From Ignavibacteria bacterium (lineage in GTDB: Bacteria; Bacteroidota; Ignavibacteria; Tepidaquicellales; Tepidaquicellaceae), in the NCBI GenBank assembly GCA_019694675.1, contig JAIBBK010000003.1, positions 1 to 64,000 of the forward strand: DNA of 64,000 nucleotides, given 5' to 3'. The first letter of the stretch is position 1. The number at the start of each line of letters is the position of its first letter. The translations under genes and the position numbers were made by a program. Of this stretch, positions 26,254 through 36,345 are shown piece by piece. Below the pieces are notes generated by a model. That model was not told the DNA's origin. It saw nothing but the letters and a program-made list of their open reading frames with translations, and did not search any database.

Positions 26254-27698
26254 AATCTTTCCACTACAAGTAAAGTTATGTCGTCCCGCTGAACACTTTC
26301 GCCCATAAACTTCTTTACGTCAGTCACTATTCCGTCAAGAAGCTCTTTCGCGCTTTTTGTGGAATTTGAATTCAGGAACAGCTCGAAATTATCGAGGCCG
26401 TATTCTGCCTTTGATATGTTCATTGCTTCGTTCACGCCGTCCGTATAAAAAATTATTTTGTCGCCTTTGTTGAAATCAAATGCAACGAGATTCTCCGTGT
26501 CAGACGTATCAACTGTTCCCATTGCGCCGAGCGCGATCCCGTGTTTCTTTATCCTGAAGATCTCTCCCGTTTCTCCCGAGATCCTGTAAGGCGGAAGATG
26601 ACCCGCATTGTAAAGCCTGCACTTGTTGTCCCGCGTATCGATCACTGCAAGCACTGCAGTTACAAACATCTTCCTGCTCTGCGTCTTCCTTATCATCCTG
26701 TTCAGCTTCTCTATCACTTTCTTCGGATTCACCGTGTCATCGAGTATGAGATGCATTGAGCTTCTTAGCGCAGATAGCATGAGCCCGCTTGCCACTCCGT
26801 GGCCGGATACATCGCAGATGAACACTCCTGTCTCATGATCGGATATTCCGAAGTAGTCAAAGTAATCACCGCCCACTTCGCTTGCCGGCTGTGATATTCC
26901 GGCGATCCTGATCCCGTTGATTACGGCTTCGCCCTTCGGAAGCATCGAAAGCTGGATCTCCCTTGCGTAATTAAGCTCGCGCTTCATTCGCATGCTCTCA
27001 AAATTCTTTCGGTGCTGAAAATCGTAATGCTCGAAGAACTTGTTGCGCCTGCTCTTTTCTACGCTGAGCGCTATCCCGAACAAAACCAGGCCCGTAACTG
27101 CCGAAGGCACCGCATCTCCCCATGCAAGCCCTCCGGAAACCACAAGTGTCGCCATAAGAGGCATTGTAAGTCCGCCCGCAAACATGGGAATTATCTGATG
27201 CCTGGGAAATTTAAATATGAGCAGTGCTATGGAAATGAAGATGATCAGATCTTCGTAAGAATCTTTTTCCCCTGTGTCAATGTTTATCGAGAACTCCCCC
27301 TTCTCCTTTTTCTGCTCAGTGTTCTTCTTCATCTCGGCGGTCTCGTCAGGGCTCTGTTCATCCGGCGGGAACGCGATGTCAACCAGCACGAACATCACCG
27401 ACTGGAAGATCATGAAGATTATCACCCATTTCCTTATGTTGGAAATGTCAAAGAACCTGTCGTAAAACACGCGTGCAATTATGAGAATTGCGAGGTTCAG
27501 AAGAGAGATCACCAAAGCAGTGTTGAAGCTCTGGTGCATGGCGAGATTCACAATTATTGAAATTAAACTGATGCAGCCGCTGATCACGAGCATGACCCGC
27601 AGAACCTTCAGGTTCTTTTCATCCATGTACTCATCATACGCGCGCTCCCTCGGAAGAGTGAGATAGTGATCGAATGATTCGAGAAAATCAATCTTCAT
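26250..27698 (-). CDS. Membrane-anchored SpoIIE/RsbU-type PP2C phosphatase
   Basis: A 482-residue protein with five or six hydrophobic segments in the first 220 residues ('[19 protein letters not shown]', '[18 protein letters not shown]', '[17 protein letters not shown]'), then a coiled linker with '[14 protein letters not shown]' and a PP2C-like domain. Metal-binding Asp residues are in '[10 protein letters not shown]', '[15 protein letters not shown]' and '[13 protein letters not shown]'. Such phosphatases usually dephosphorylate an anti-sigma-factor antagonist (STAS protein) and thereby control a sigma factor. No STAS or anti-sigma gene lies nearby, so the partner is unknown. The coupled purE is probably a positional companion only. 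Confidence 0.88.
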   Translation of the reverse strand: MKIDFLESFDHYLTLPRERAYDEYMDEKNLKVLRVMLVISGCISLISIIVNLAMHQSFNTALVISLLNLAILIIARVFYDRFFDISNIRKWVIIFMIFQSVMFVLVDIAFPPDEQSPDETAEMKKNTEQKKEKGEFSINIDTGEKDSYEDLIIFISIALLIFKFPRHQIIPMFAGGLTMPLMATLVVSGGLAWGDAVPSAVTGLVLFGIALSVEKSRRNKFFEHYDFQHRKNFESMRMKRELNYAREIQLSMLPKGEAVINGIRIAGISQPASEVGGDYFDYFGISDHETGVFICDVSGHGVASGLMLSALRSSMHLILDDTVNPKKVIEKLNRMIRKTQSRKMFVTAVLAVIDTRDNKCRLYNAGHLPPYRISGETGEIFRIKKHGIALGAMGTVDTSDTENLVAFDFNKGDKIIFYTDGVNEAMNISKAEYGLDNFELFLNSNSTKSAKELLDGIVTDVKKFMGESVQRDDITLLVVERL

Positions 27699-27770
27699 TG
27701 CATGCCTCCGGAATTTGCCTTATGCCCCATACACTATGTTTGACGAACTTCCGGTTTCTTAGTTTCGGAT

Positions 27771-28049
27771 TTATTCCGCAGGCGGGACATATTCATCGGG
27801 AAGCTTTATCCCTCCGCCGAAGAAGAACTCCCTCAACTGCTCTTCATACACTTTGTCCGTTGCAGGAGACGACAGGTCAAGCCTGTATTCGTTCACTATC
27901 ATCTTGAAATGCTCGGCAAACATTTTGAATGCCTGCTTGGAGACATTTTCGTAGATCTTCTGCCCAAGTTCTCCGGGCACGGGCGGCCTGTCCAATCCCG
28001 GAAGGTCCTGATGAAGCTTAATGCAGTGAACTGTCCTTGGTTCTGCCAT
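27771..28049 (-). CDS. Fe(2+)-trafficking protein family (YggX-like)
   Basis: A 92-residue protein starting at ATG 28049 (MAEPRTVHCIKL); an in-frame TTG two codons earlier is not preferred. The pattern 'VHCIKLHQDLPGLDRPPVPGELGQKIYENVSKQAF', then 'IVNEYRLDLS', 'YEEQLREFFFGGG' and 'YVPPAE' matches the YggX family, which protects Fe-S enzymes from oxidative damage and is proposed to handle labile iron. The single Cys near the N-terminus is conserved in the family. It follows the 5'-nucleotidase gene by 11 bp, so the two may be cotranscribed. Confidence 0.82.
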   Translation of the reverse strand: MAEPRTVHCIKLHQDLPGLDRPPVPGELGQKIYENVSKQAFKMFAEHFKMIVNEYRLDLSSPATDKVYEEQLREFFFGGGIKLPDEYVPPAE

Positions 28050-28060
28050 TGGCAATTATT

Positions 28061-29626
28061 TTATTTTACTTCACCTGTTATATCCACAATCCTGCCCTCA
28101 AGCGGCTGTGAGATCACCTTCTGTTCCTTAACTGCTTCTATAATGAGATCCCTGTCAATGATGTTGGAATCCTTTATGATGAAATCCTCATCCACTGTAC
28201 CGAAATATTTCTTGAATTGTGTCCCGACATAATTGTTTGTTGCAATGCTGTACATCTTCTCATCCTCTGCTTCAGCGCCGCCGACTTTTACGCTGACAAT
28301 AAAATCGCTTTCCCCTGCATAAGCCTTCCTTGAATCATATTCCACGCCTATGCCGGACGCAACCATCATGTCGCTGCCTCCGGATTCCTTTAGCTCTTTC
28401 AGATAGTTGCCAAGCATGTTCCTCATCATCTGCTTCAGCGTGCTTCCTTTTACGGAGAAAGTCACGATCGTATTTCCGAACGGATTTATCTCCCAAACGT
28501 CTCCCACAGTTATGTCTCCTTTGAGCAGGTCTTTCCTCAGGCCGCCTGCATTCATGAATGCAATGTCAGTGTTCAGCTTCTTTCTGATGGCATCCGCCTC
28601 CCACTGCCCGAGATTGCTTTCGGATGAAAAGGATCTCGTCCAGTCCACTTCAAGTCTGCCTATGACTTTTTTCAGCTCCGGGCCGATCGTTTCGAGCATG
28701 CGGTCCACCTCTGCCTGCGCTGACCTGTCATAAACAGCCGAATCCAGTACTGTTTCTATCAACTCACCCTGATATGATAACACCGTGTCCTTTTCAGTGT
28801 CAATCTTCAGCTCCAGTTTTCCAAGCCATCTTGAGTACGATCCCGCCTGCGCAATTATCACTCCGTCCTGTATGACGGGTTTGAAAAGAGGCGTATGCGA
28901 ATGGCCGCCAATGATCACATCAACATCCTTGTGAAACTTCGACGCAAGTTCCTTGTCATAATCAACCCCGACGTGAGTGAGCAGTATTATGAGGTCGCAC
29001 TCTTCCTTCTTCAGCGATTCTATTGCGGAGGTCACCACCGAGTCAACGTCAAGCATCTTTATCTCGGTCATATTCGAAGGAAGTGTCAGCGTGAGCAGGT
29101 CTGGTGCGGTAATTCCGATTATCCCTGTCTTTATACCGTTGATGTTCTTCACTGTGAACGGCTTGCCCATTGTCTTCTTCATGGGCTTCAGGTAAACATT
29201 CGCCGAGAGGTAATCGAACTTCGCATTTGAAAGCCCTGAATCAAGTGTGAACTGCCCGTAGTCAAACTCATGATTTCCAAGTACAAACGCGTCAAGGCCG
29301 AAGAGGTTCAGCAGTTCGATCTGTGAATTTCCCCTTGTCAGTGTTGAGATCGGTGTGCCCTGGTAATCATCGCCTGCATTAAGCACAAGAGACTTGTCGT
29401 CTCTGTACTTGTTGATGTAACCGAGCATGTTGGACGTTCCGCCGTATATGTATTCGGTCCTCTCGCCTGTAACTGAATCCTTCTTTGCGCCTTTCTGCAT
29501 CTGATTTCTCGCATGAAGGTCATTCCAGTGAAGTATGCGCAGTTCCTTTCCGCCGGAATCCTGCGAGAAAACAGGCAGGCAAATGAAGTGAAATACTGCA
29601 AGCAAGAATATGTTACGGATCTTCAT
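28061..29626 (-). CDS. Secreted 5'-nucleotidase / UshA-family metallophosphatase
   Basis: A 521-residue protein with a signal peptide (MKIRNIFLLAVFHFICLPVFSQ). The N-terminal calcineurin-like metallophosphoesterase domain shows 'ILHWNDLHARN', 'NAGDDYQGTPIS', 'LGNHEFDYG', 'ILLTHVGVDYD' and 'IIGGHSHTP', which bind two metals. The C-terminal 5'-nucleotidase domain shows 'IAFMNAGGLRKDLLKGDITVGDVWEINPFGNTIV'. It would hydrolyse extracellular nucleotides or related phosphates for salvage. The length is normal for the family. The YggX-like gene follows closely. Confidence 0.92.
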   Translation of the reverse strand: MKIRNIFLLAVFHFICLPVFSQDSGGKELRILHWNDLHARNQMQKGAKKDSVTGERTEYIYGGTSNMLGYINKYRDDKSLVLNAGDDYQGTPISTLTRGNSQIELLNLFGLDAFVLGNHEFDYGQFTLDSGLSNAKFDYLSANVYLKPMKKTMGKPFTVKNINGIKTGIIGITAPDLLTLTLPSNMTEIKMLDVDSVVTSAIESLKKEECDLIILLTHVGVDYDKELASKFHKDVDVIIGGHSHTPLFKPVIQDGVIIAQAGSYSRWLGKLELKIDTEKDTVLSYQGELIETVLDSAVYDRSAQAEVDRMLETIGPELKKVIGRLEVDWTRSFSSESNLGQWEADAIRKKLNTDIAFMNAGGLRKDLLKGDITVGDVWEINPFGNTIVTFSVKGSTLKQMMRNMLGNYLKELKESGGSDMMVASGIGVEYDSRKAYAGESDFIVSVKVGGAEAEDEKMYSIATNNYVGTQFKKYFGTVDEDFIIKDSNIIDRDLIIEAVKEQKVISQPLEGRIVDITGEVK

Positions 29627-29702
29627 TTCAAGTGTTAAGTTAGTATGCGGGCGAAGTGAAACAGCATGCTGCCCGCTGTGTGAAGAGCTGATTTACAGAT
29701 AG

Positions 29703-29776
29703 TCGGGATGACTGGATTCGAACCAGCGACCTCCTCGTCCCGAACGAGGCGCGCTACCAAGCTGCGCCACATCCCG
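29703..29776 (-). tRNA. tRNA-Pro (anticodon CGG)
   Basis: A 74-nt cloverleaf on the - strand: acceptor CGGGATG / CATCCCG with discriminator A, anticodon stem CCTCG / CGAGG around loop TTCGGGA (anticodon CGG, reading CCG), and T-arm with GGTTCGAATCC. CCA is not encoded. It stands alone between the 5'-nucleotidase and aminotransferase genes. Confidence 0.95.
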
Positions 29777-29845
29777 CTTTTTCTTTTTTAATGCGTGGCA
29801 ATATAGCTATTACGGAGTACTTTTTAAATCATAAATTGGGATACG

Positions 29846-30979
29846 TCACTGCTTAAGCATCTCCGCCGCCCTCTTCAGAGTTTCATCCTGCTTGGCAAAG
29901 CAAAATCTCACCACCTTGTTGTCTGTCCTGTCTTTGTAAAATGCTGATACCGGAATGCATGCCACCTTCTTTTCTCTTGCAAGCCATTCGGCAAACTCCC
30001 GGTCAGGCAGATCCGAAATTCCGGAATAGTCCATTATCTGAAAGTATGTCCCGCTGCAGGCAAGAGGTTTTAGTCCGGTGCCTTCAAAATAAGAATTGAA
30101 CCTGTCTCGCTTTGAACTGTAAAATTCCGAAAGTGATCTTATGCGGCTGAGGTCCCTTATATATTCGGCAAGTGCAAACTGAAACGGCGATGACGTAGCG
30201 AAGGTAAGGAACTGATGTATCTTTCTGAACTCCGCCGTCAGAGTTTCAGGCGCTGTGCAGTAGCCCACTTTCCATCCTGTGATGTGAAATGTCTTTCCGA
30301 ATGAGGACACTATGAACGACCGTCTGTAAAGCTCATCATCAAGCAACAGCGATCTGTGCTTTTCCCCGTCAAATACAATGTGTTCATACACCTCATCGCT
30401 TAGCAGGAAGATATTGTGCTGTGAGGTGATGCTCTTCAGATCTTCAATGTCGCTTTGCTTCAGAACCGAGCCCGCAGGGTTGTTAGGCGAGTTGATTATC
30501 ATTAGCTTCGTCTTCGGAGTGATCAGACTTCTCACCCTGTCCCAGTCAGTTTCGTAGCCGGGAAATGCCAGCGGCACATGAACTGGAATTCCCCCGTTGA
30601 GCAGTACGGCCGGTTCGTATGAATCATAGGCCGGATCGAATATTATCACTTCATCACCAGGATTAACAACAACGGAAATTGCGGCGAACAACGCTTCGGT
30701 CGCGCCTGATGTAACCGTGATCTCTTTAACCGGATCAACTTCTCTTCCGTAGATCCCGCTGATCATCTGTGAGATACCTTTGCGCAGTTCCATTGCCCCC
30801 GGCATAAGAGCATACTGGTTATGCCCCTCTTTCATTGCCCTCTCCACAAGTTCCGTCAGTTCAGGGTCAACGGGAAAATCGGGGAATCCTTGCGAAAGGT
30901 TTACCGCACCGCACTCGTTTGCAAGCGCTGACATCACTGTGAAGATCGTCGTCCCGACTTCCGGAAGTTTCGATCTCAC
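29846..30979 (-). CDS. PLP-dependent aminotransferase, class I/II (methionine/kynurenine aminotransferase-like)
   Basis: A 377-residue cytosolic fold-type I enzyme. It opens 'LPEVGTTIFTVMSALANECGAVNLSQGFPDFPVDPEL', the hallmark of the YbdL / kynurenine-aminotransferase subgroup. It then shows 'TVTSGATEALFAA', 'NSPNNPAGSVL', 'LSDEVYEHIVFD' and the Schiff-base Lys in 'SSFGKTFHITGWKVGY'. The start is GTG at 30979. It probably transaminates methionine, glutamine or kynurenine. The 3-hydroxyanthranilate cluster at 60.9-63.3 kb makes kynurenine chemistry worth noting but does not prove the substrate. No partner gene is adjacent. Confidence 0.88.
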   Translation of the reverse strand: MRSKLPEVGTTIFTVMSALANECGAVNLSQGFPDFPVDPELTELVERAMKEGHNQYALMPGAMELRKGISQMISGIYGREVDPVKEITVTSGATEALFAAISVVVNPGDEVIIFDPAYDSYEPAVLLNGGIPVHVPLAFPGYETDWDRVRSLITPKTKLMIINSPNNPAGSVLKQSDIEDLKSITSQHNIFLLSDEVYEHIVFDGEKHRSLLLDDELYRRSFIVSSFGKTFHITGWKVGYCTAPETLTAEFRKIHQFLTFATSSPFQFALAEYIRDLSRIRSLSEFYSSKRDRFNSYFEGTGLKPLACSGTYFQIMDYSGISDLPDREFAEWLAREKKVACIPVSAFYKDRTDNKVVRFCFAKQDETLKRAAEMLKQ

Positions 30980-31024
30980 AGCCGTATCGTGAACGGGAGT
31001 AATAGGATCAGTTCAGCGTTCATC

Positions 31025-31735
31025 TCACTTCTTTGTGAACGGATTCGATGCCCATACGGTCACTTCCGGGATCATCCCCCTGTCATCCATCTCAAGCATC
31101 GCTTTTATGGTGTGGGCGATCTCCATGCTTGTGAGCTTGTTGGGGGCTCCCTCGCGTTCCTTTCTGCCCGGATCTCCGAACGCTGTCGGCACTTCGCTCG
31201 GATTGACCTGCATCACACGGATGTTGAACGGCCGGAGCTCCGCCTGCCAGCATTCCGTCATGCCCCTCAGCGCAAATTTCGAAGACGAGTAAACGGTACC
31301 TCTTGCAAAGCCCTTGAGTGAAGCGGTTGATGCGATGTTGATAATGTTGCCGCTCATCTGCTTTTTGAAAATTTCCGCCGCCTTTTTTGCCATCATTGCC
31401 GCACCGAAAACATTTACGGAATAGACTTTCATGAACGAGTCGAGTGTCAGTTCATCAACCGTTTGAAAATCCCCGATGCCGGCATTGTTCACAAGGCAGT
31501 CAAGGCCGCCGAGTTTTTCCATTACTTCCTTGTAAGTCTTTTCAACGTCGCTTTCAACTGCAACGTCTGCGTGGATCGCAATCGAACCGGTTTCAGCCGC
31601 AGCCTTTTCAAGCTTTTCTTTATCCCTTCCTGTTATCGCGACCTTTGCGCCTGAATCCGAAAGCAGTTTAGCCGCGGCTTTGCCGATGCCTGAGCTTCCG
31701 CCGGTGATGAGAATCCTCGAATCTTTGATCTTCAT
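31025..31735 (-). CDS. Short-chain dehydrogenase/reductase (FabG-like)
   Basis: A 236-residue classical SDR. NAD(P)-binding 'ILITGGSSGIGKAAA' is at residues 8-22, followed by 'NNAGIGDFQTV', the catalytic Ser in 'NIASTASLKG' and 'YSSSKFALRGMTE' (YxxxK). The 'MQVNPSEVPTAFG' segment is like 3-oxoacyl-reductase-type or meso-butanediol-type SDRs. The substrate cannot be assigned. It lies about 45 bp from the aminotransferase and M42 peptidase genes, all on the - strand, and may be cotranscribed with them. Confidence 0.88.
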   Translation of the reverse strand: MKIKDSRILITGGSSGIGKAAAKLLSDSGAKVAITGRDKEKLEKAAAETGSIAIHADVAVESDVEKTYKEVMEKLGGLDCLVNNAGIGDFQTVDELTLDSFMKVYSVNVFGAAMMAKKAAEIFKKQMSGNIINIASTASLKGFARGTVYSSSKFALRGMTECWQAELRPFNIRVMQVNPSEVPTAFGDPGRKEREGAPNKLTSMEIAHTIKAMLEMDDRGMIPEVTVWASNPFTKK

Positions 31736-31779
31736 TTACAGTTCAGTTTATGTTTGATGATTTGCAATTATAAAAATTT

Positions 31780-32850
31780 TCACTTGAGGTATTTGAAATC
31801 CGTTCCGCTCTTAAGAGTGCAAATGAACTCGTAAAATAGCCGTATGGAGTTTTCAATGTCACTCTTATGAGCTATCTCCGCAGTTGTATGCATATACTTA
31901 AGAGGAAGCGATATCAGCGCCGAAGCAACTCCCCTGTTTGAGTAGGCAAATGCCTCGGTGTCGGTATAGGTCTCCTCGGACGATGCCTTGAGCTGATAAG
32001 GGATCTTGTTCTTCTTCGCCGTTTCTATCAGCATTTGCAGGAGGTTCCTGTGCACCGCCGGCGCATAGGAAAGCACCGGGCCTTTACCGCACCGTATATC
32101 TCCCGTCAGGGCTTTTGTATAATTAGGATGCTGTGTGTCATGTATCACATCGGTAACGATTGCAACGTCGGGCTTGATATTCTGCGCGATCATCTTCGCA
32201 CCGCTCAGTCCTGTTTCTTCCTGAACCGAATTGATGAAGTAAACGCCGAACTTCGGTTTCTTTTTCTTCTCTTTGAGCATGCGCGCGGCCTCTGCAATGA
32301 TGAATCCCCCGGCTCGGTTGTCCATACCCCTGCCTGTATAATATTTCCCGTTCATCACCATAAATGAATCTTCGTATGTGATCACCGAACCCACATGTAT
32401 GCCGAGCTTTTCGACTTCCTTGGCGGAATCACAGCCGCAGTCAACGGCAAGATCCGATACCTGAAGGCCCTGATCCGTTTTCCTGTTCCTTATCTGTATC
32501 GAAGGCCACGCAAACACGCCCTTCACAATTCCTTTCTTTGTGTGGATGTTCACTCTCTTGGCGGGAGCGATCTGATGATCGGTGAATCCGTTGCGCACTA
32601 CATTCAGGAGCCCGTCCGATGTTATATAACTCACGAACCATGAGATCTCATCCGCGTGCGCCTCTACCGCAACCTTGTAATCCGCATCGGGATTTATCAC
32701 ACCAACTACCGTTCCATATGTGTCGGAAAAATAATCGTCAACATACGGCTCTATGTAGTCCAGCCATAATCTCTGCCCTGACATTTCAAAGCCCACCGGT
32801 GAAGCATTGTTAAGATATCTTTCAAAGAATTCATAGCTCTCCTTCCTCAT
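31780..32850 (-). CDS. M42-family metallopeptidase (cytosolic aminopeptidase)
   Basis: A 356-residue enzyme of the M42 glutamyl-aminopeptidase / TET class, often called cellulase M. The di-metal site is visible in 'VAVEAHADEISWFV' (His, Asp), 'GRGMDNRAGGFII' (bridging Asp), 'VQEETGLSGAK' (catalytic and ligand Glu), 'AIVTDVIHD' and 'KYMHTTAEIAH'. Such enzymes form dodecameric shells trimming peptides in the cytosol. There is no signal peptide. It sits between rpiA and the SDR gene. Confidence 0.92.
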   Translation of the reverse strand: MRKESYEFFERYLNNASPVGFEMSGQRLWLDYIEPYVDDYFSDTYGTVVGVINPDADYKVAVEAHADEISWFVSYITSDGLLNVVRNGFTDHQIAPAKRVNIHTKKGIVKGVFAWPSIQIRNRKTDQGLQVSDLAVDCGCDSAKEVEKLGIHVGSVITYEDSFMVMNGKYYTGRGMDNRAGGFIIAEAARMLKEKKKKPKFGVYFINSVQEETGLSGAKMIAQNIKPDVAIVTDVIHDTQHPNYTKALTGDIRCGKGPVLSYAPAVHRNLLQMLIETAKKNKIPYQLKASSEETYTDTEAFAYSNRGVASALISLPLKYMHTTAEIAHKSDIENSIRLFYEFICTLKSGTDFKYLK

Positions 32851-32868
32851 TTCACTCCTCCTTTCAGG

Positions 32869-33561
32869 TTAATGTTTGTCCAGTATTGTCACTGCATCTC
32901 CGTCGGCAATCACTGCCGAGTCTGCTATGTTGAAGAAAATTCCCGTCTCCACCACTCCGCTTATAAGCTTGATCTCCCTGTCCAGTCCTTCCGGATCGCT
33001 GATCTTGCCGGCATGAAGGTCAATGATGAAGTTCCTGCTGTCTGTAAGATAATAAGCTTCTTCCTTCTCTCTCATTACGGGATTCAGTTTCATCAGTTCC
33101 AGTATTGAGAATACCCTCTTGTATCCGAACGGCACCACTTCCACGGGAAGTGGAAATTTACCCAGCACATCAACAAGCTTTGAGGAATCCGCGATCCAGA
33201 TATTCTTCTTAGAAAATAAAGCCACAATTTTTTCAAACAACAGTGCTCCGCCGCCGCCCTTGATGCCGTTGAGGTTGCTGTCAATCTCATCCGCACCGTC
33301 AATTGTCAGGTCAATGGAAGTGATCTCGTCCAGACCGGTTAAGTCAAGTCCGCAGTCAAGTGCAAGCCTGGTTGTTGCAGCTGAAGTTGAGACGCATGTG
33401 ATCTTCAGTCCCTCGCTTGCAAGTTCGCCCAGTCTTGCAACGGCGTAGTATACGGTTGAGCCTGAACCGAGTCCCACCGTCATTCCCGTCTCAACGAATT
33501 CCGCCGCCTTGTAAGCGGCTGACCTCTTTCCCAGTTCCCTGTAATCTGAAAGTTCAGGCAT
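32869..33561 (-). CDS. rpiA: Ribose-5-phosphate isomerase A
   Basis: A 230-residue cytosolic enzyme of the pentose phosphate pathway that interconverts ribose-5-P and ribulose-5-P. Family motifs are 'VGLGSGSTVYYAV' (phosphate binding), 'DLTIDGADEIDSNLNGIKGGGGALLFEKIVA' split across the active site (Asp and catalytic Glu), and 'WIADSSKLVDVLGKFPLPVEVVPFG'. The length is normal. It is the first gene of a - strand run and has a divergent neighbour (DUF1761) starting 150 bp away. Confidence 0.95.
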   Translation of the reverse strand: MPELSDYRELGKRSAAYKAAEFVETGMTVGLGSGSTVYYAVARLGELASEGLKITCVSTSAATTRLALDCGLDLTGLDEITSIDLTIDGADEIDSNLNGIKGGGGALLFEKIVALFSKKNIWIADSSKLVDVLGKFPLPVEVVPFGYKRVFSILELMKLNPVMREKEEAYYLTDSRNFIIDLHAGKISDPEGLDREIKLISGVVETGIFFNIADSAVIADGDAVTILDKH

Positions 33562-33713
33562 GATAGATTGAGTTTATAAGATTGCCGGAGATGATTTACA
33601 AATATAGATTTTTTGCCGCTCAGACTTAATGAACAAATCCGTATCCATGCATTGAACAGTCCTACATTGGTAAAGCAAACCCAAATGACTATTTTGCAGA
33701 AACAAATAAAACT

Positions 33714-34193
33714 ATGAAGGTAAAAACTGTACAGATCAATCACCTTGCTGTCTGGATCCTGGTTGTATTCAACATGATACTTGGTTTTGTTTGGTATTCG
33801 CCCTATTTTTTCGGGAATGAGTGGATGAAGCTTCTCGGGAAAGATATGGAGTTCTTCAAGAACGCCGGCATAATGCCGTTCGTTGTTGCGTTCATCACTT
33901 CCGTGATCTCAATGTACGTGCTTGCATGGTTTTTCAAAAAGATGCAGGTGAAAAGTTTTTTCACGGGTTTATTGTACGGAGTGATGATCTGGTTCGGGTT
34001 TGTCTTTTGCGAACTGCTTACCATAGATCAGTTTGAACTGAGGCATTACGGACTCACCTGGCTCAATGCGGGCAAAGCGCTTGTCTCTTATGCTGTGGCC
34101 GGATTCCTGCTCGGCTTCTGGAACAGGTTCTCAGAATCGGAGATACCTGATGATGTTCCGCAGGCAAAATCAAATGAGCATCCCGTCAACTGA
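33714..34193 (+). CDS. DUF1761 family membrane protein
   Basis: A 159-residue protein with four hydrophobic segments ('LAVWILVVFNMILGFVWY', 'MPFVVAFITSVISMYVLAWF', 'FFTGLLYGVMIWFGFVFCELL', 'ALVSYAVAGFLLGFW'). 'GFVWYSPYFFGNEWMKLLG' near the N-terminus is the DUF1761 signature. The function of the family is unknown. It is transcribed alone, divergently from rpiA. Confidence 0.8.
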   Translation: MKVKTVQINHLAVWILVVFNMILGFVWYSPYFFGNEWMKLLGKDMEFFKNAGIMPFVVAFITSVISMYVLAWFFKKMQVKSFFTGLLYGVMIWFGFVFCELLTIDQFELRHYGLTWLNAGKALVSYAVAGFLLGFWNRFSESEIPDDVPQAKSNEHPVN

Positions 34194-34737
34194 TCTGTTT
34201 CGAAGAACAGTTTGGCATAAAGCAGTCCCGCCTTTAGAGCATTGCGGGAACATTCCGTCGGCATTCACGCTGACTACCGGATCACAGCGGAACATTTCAG
34301 ACTTATTGCAATTGCAGATTTGAATGCGTTGTGCGTGCAGTTGAAAAATCGCAAGCATGATCATTGTTGCACAGTTCATGTACGGATGAATTCAGATGGA
34401 CTGAAGCCGGATCAGTACGCCGGCTGTTAGAAGAGAGGAACTTATCTGCTGATAAAAAAGCAAGGTGTCCCGTTACCTCGCGCCAAGGAAGGAAAAGCGC
34501 TTTCGGAACACCCTGACCACCCAACTCTTAATCAAACCTTATGACAGTACGGAACAACCTTCTGCAATTTCAGAAAGACAATAACATCTGTCACCCCTGA
34601 CACTCCGACGGATTGTTCCCTGTCTGATCAAAAATATGATGAAGCATTTGGTTTGTCAAAGTCCGGTAGTGAGAATTTTCACCACAGATTTTTAACGCAA
34701 AAAGCAGAATATTCAACCGGAATGGCAATTTACAAAT
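34194..34737. other. Intergenic region, 544 bp
   Basis: Short open frames overlap on both strands but none has a ribosome-binding site or a recognisable product. I see no RNA gene, repeat or clear terminator. The last 50 bp are A/T-rich and probably hold the promoter of the next gene. Confidence 0.4.
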
Positions 34738-36198
34738 ATGAAAAATTCACCACCCCCTGCACCTAAATTGATCTTTGCCCTGAAGCTCCTTTCAGCGAAA
34801 GAGATGCAATCGTTTACAAAGTTTGCCGCATCAAGATACTTTTCAGGCAGAAGGGACAATTCAAAGATCCTTAAGAAACTGTTGAGTCTCCACGGAAATG
34901 GCTTTGGAGATCTCAGCGGCAAGAAAATTCTGGTAAGTTTGTCCCTTGAACTTGGCATAAGCGTAAGGACTCTTCAGAGCAGAATGTCGGAACTGTACCT
35001 GATGTTCGAAAGATTTCTGGTCAATGAACGGATCGCAAACAAGCCGTTTGTCTTTGAAAATCTGCTCTTGAGCGAACTTGCTGAGAGGGAAGAATTCCGC
35101 ATTTCCGATCTCGTGCTCAGAAGAACAGAGAAAAGATTAGTCAACACCAAGTTCGATTCTGAGCTGGTATACCAGTTGGAAAGAATCTACATGCTTGAAT
35201 CAGATACAAATTTTTACATCGGCAAGTATGAAAGATTTCAATTATCAAGGTCACGAAACTCCGGATATCAGGCAGCATTGTTCCTTACCGGACTGCTTAC
35301 AAATTTAACAGAGCATTACCAGCAGGTATTTACCGGTTTTGCCAAAGGGAGAATTGTTGCCGAAGAAGTTGTGGAGATTATTGATGTTACCAGGTTTTTG
35401 AATACTTTGAAGAAGACGGACGTTTTCTTGTTCAAGTTCGTTCTCATGCATTACTACATTTATGTTCTGTTCAAAAAACTGCCGGATTCCCGGGAGTTTG
35501 GGAAGCTTCAGAAATTATTTGAAGAGCTGACCGGCAGTATGAGTGAAGCGGAAAACAGGCAGATCTATTTTGCTCTCATCACGTATTGCATAAATCAGGT
35601 CAGTCTGGGAAATCACAAGTTTCTCAGAACCGTATTCGAGATCATTAAGAAGAAAATATCTTCAGGTTATGATTCCGAATTAAGAAGAATCAACTATCCC
35701 GTAAACAACTTCAGGGACTATGTTATAATTGGCATCAGAGTTAATGAACTGGATTGGGTAAAAGATTTCATCAGAAAGTATTCCTCTTTGCTGCCCGAAA
35801 AGAACCGGACTGCGGAAAGAAACCTTGCTTTAGCAAGAGTTTTCCAGGCAGAAGGCAGCAACAAAGATGCTCTTGAATTGCTCAAGAGGATAAAGATCGG
35901 ACACTATCTAAATTATATAGACAGGTTCTCGATAAGATCAAGAGCCCTGTATGAAGCCGGAAAACATCTTGAATTACAGGAGGAACTCGAAAGGGCAAAG
36001 CAGTATCTCGAAAAGCATGCAGAGATCCCTTCCGCCATTCGCAACAGCTACGGTTCCAGTATTGGGATTCTCAAGCAGATTCTGAAATACAAGGAAGGCA
36101 GAATCAGCCGAGACGAACTTAGATTGATGTTCCGTAAACAGAATATCACTCATGCAGAATCATGGATCTCGCAAAAGCTCAGGGAGGAAATTGAGTGA
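34738..36198 (+). CDS. Hypothetical helical-repeat protein
   Basis: A 486-residue protein of unknown function with no signal peptide or membrane segment. The N-terminus ('LSAKEMQSFTKFAASRYFSGRRDNSKILKKLL') resembles a conserved opening seen in large uncharacterised Bacteroidota proteins. The rest is almost wholly alpha-helical, with TPR-like pairs ('NLALARVFQAEGSNKDALELLKRI', 'RSRALYEAGKHLELQEELERAKQYLEKH'). 'GISVRTLQSRMSELYLMFERFLV' could be a helix-turn-helix-like element. It is probably a cytosolic scaffold or regulator; nothing more is supportable. Confidence 0.7.
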   Translation: MKNSPPPAPKLIFALKLLSAKEMQSFTKFAASRYFSGRRDNSKILKKLLSLHGNGFGDLSGKKILVSLSLELGISVRTLQSRMSELYLMFERFLVNERIANKPFVFENLLLSELAEREEFRISDLVLRRTEKRLVNTKFDSELVYQLERIYMLESDTNFYIGKYERFQLSRSRNSGYQAALFLTGLLTNLTEHYQQVFTGFAKGRIVAEEVVEIIDVTRFLNTLKKTDVFLFKFVLMHYYIYVLFKKLPDSREFGKLQKLFEELTGSMSEAENRQIYFALITYCINQVSLGNHKFLRTVFEIIKKKISSGYDSELRRINYPVNNFRDYVIIGIRVNELDWVKDFIRKYSSLLPEKNRTAERNLALARVFQAEGSNKDALELLKRIKIGHYLNYIDRFSIRSRALYEAGKHLELQEELERAKQYLEKHAEIPSAIRNSYGSSIGILKQILKYKEGRISRDELRLMFRKQNITHAESWISQKLREEIE

Positions 36199-36345
36199 TA
36201 CCGGAACAGCATAGTGATCGTCGCCTCTGACTTTCTGCAGCTTGCAGGAATCCGTAGCAACAAGGCTCTTCGCCAATGCTTCATTTCAAAAAAAATCTAT
36301 AAATCATATATTATTCTCATACACATCATGAACCAACTCATCTGA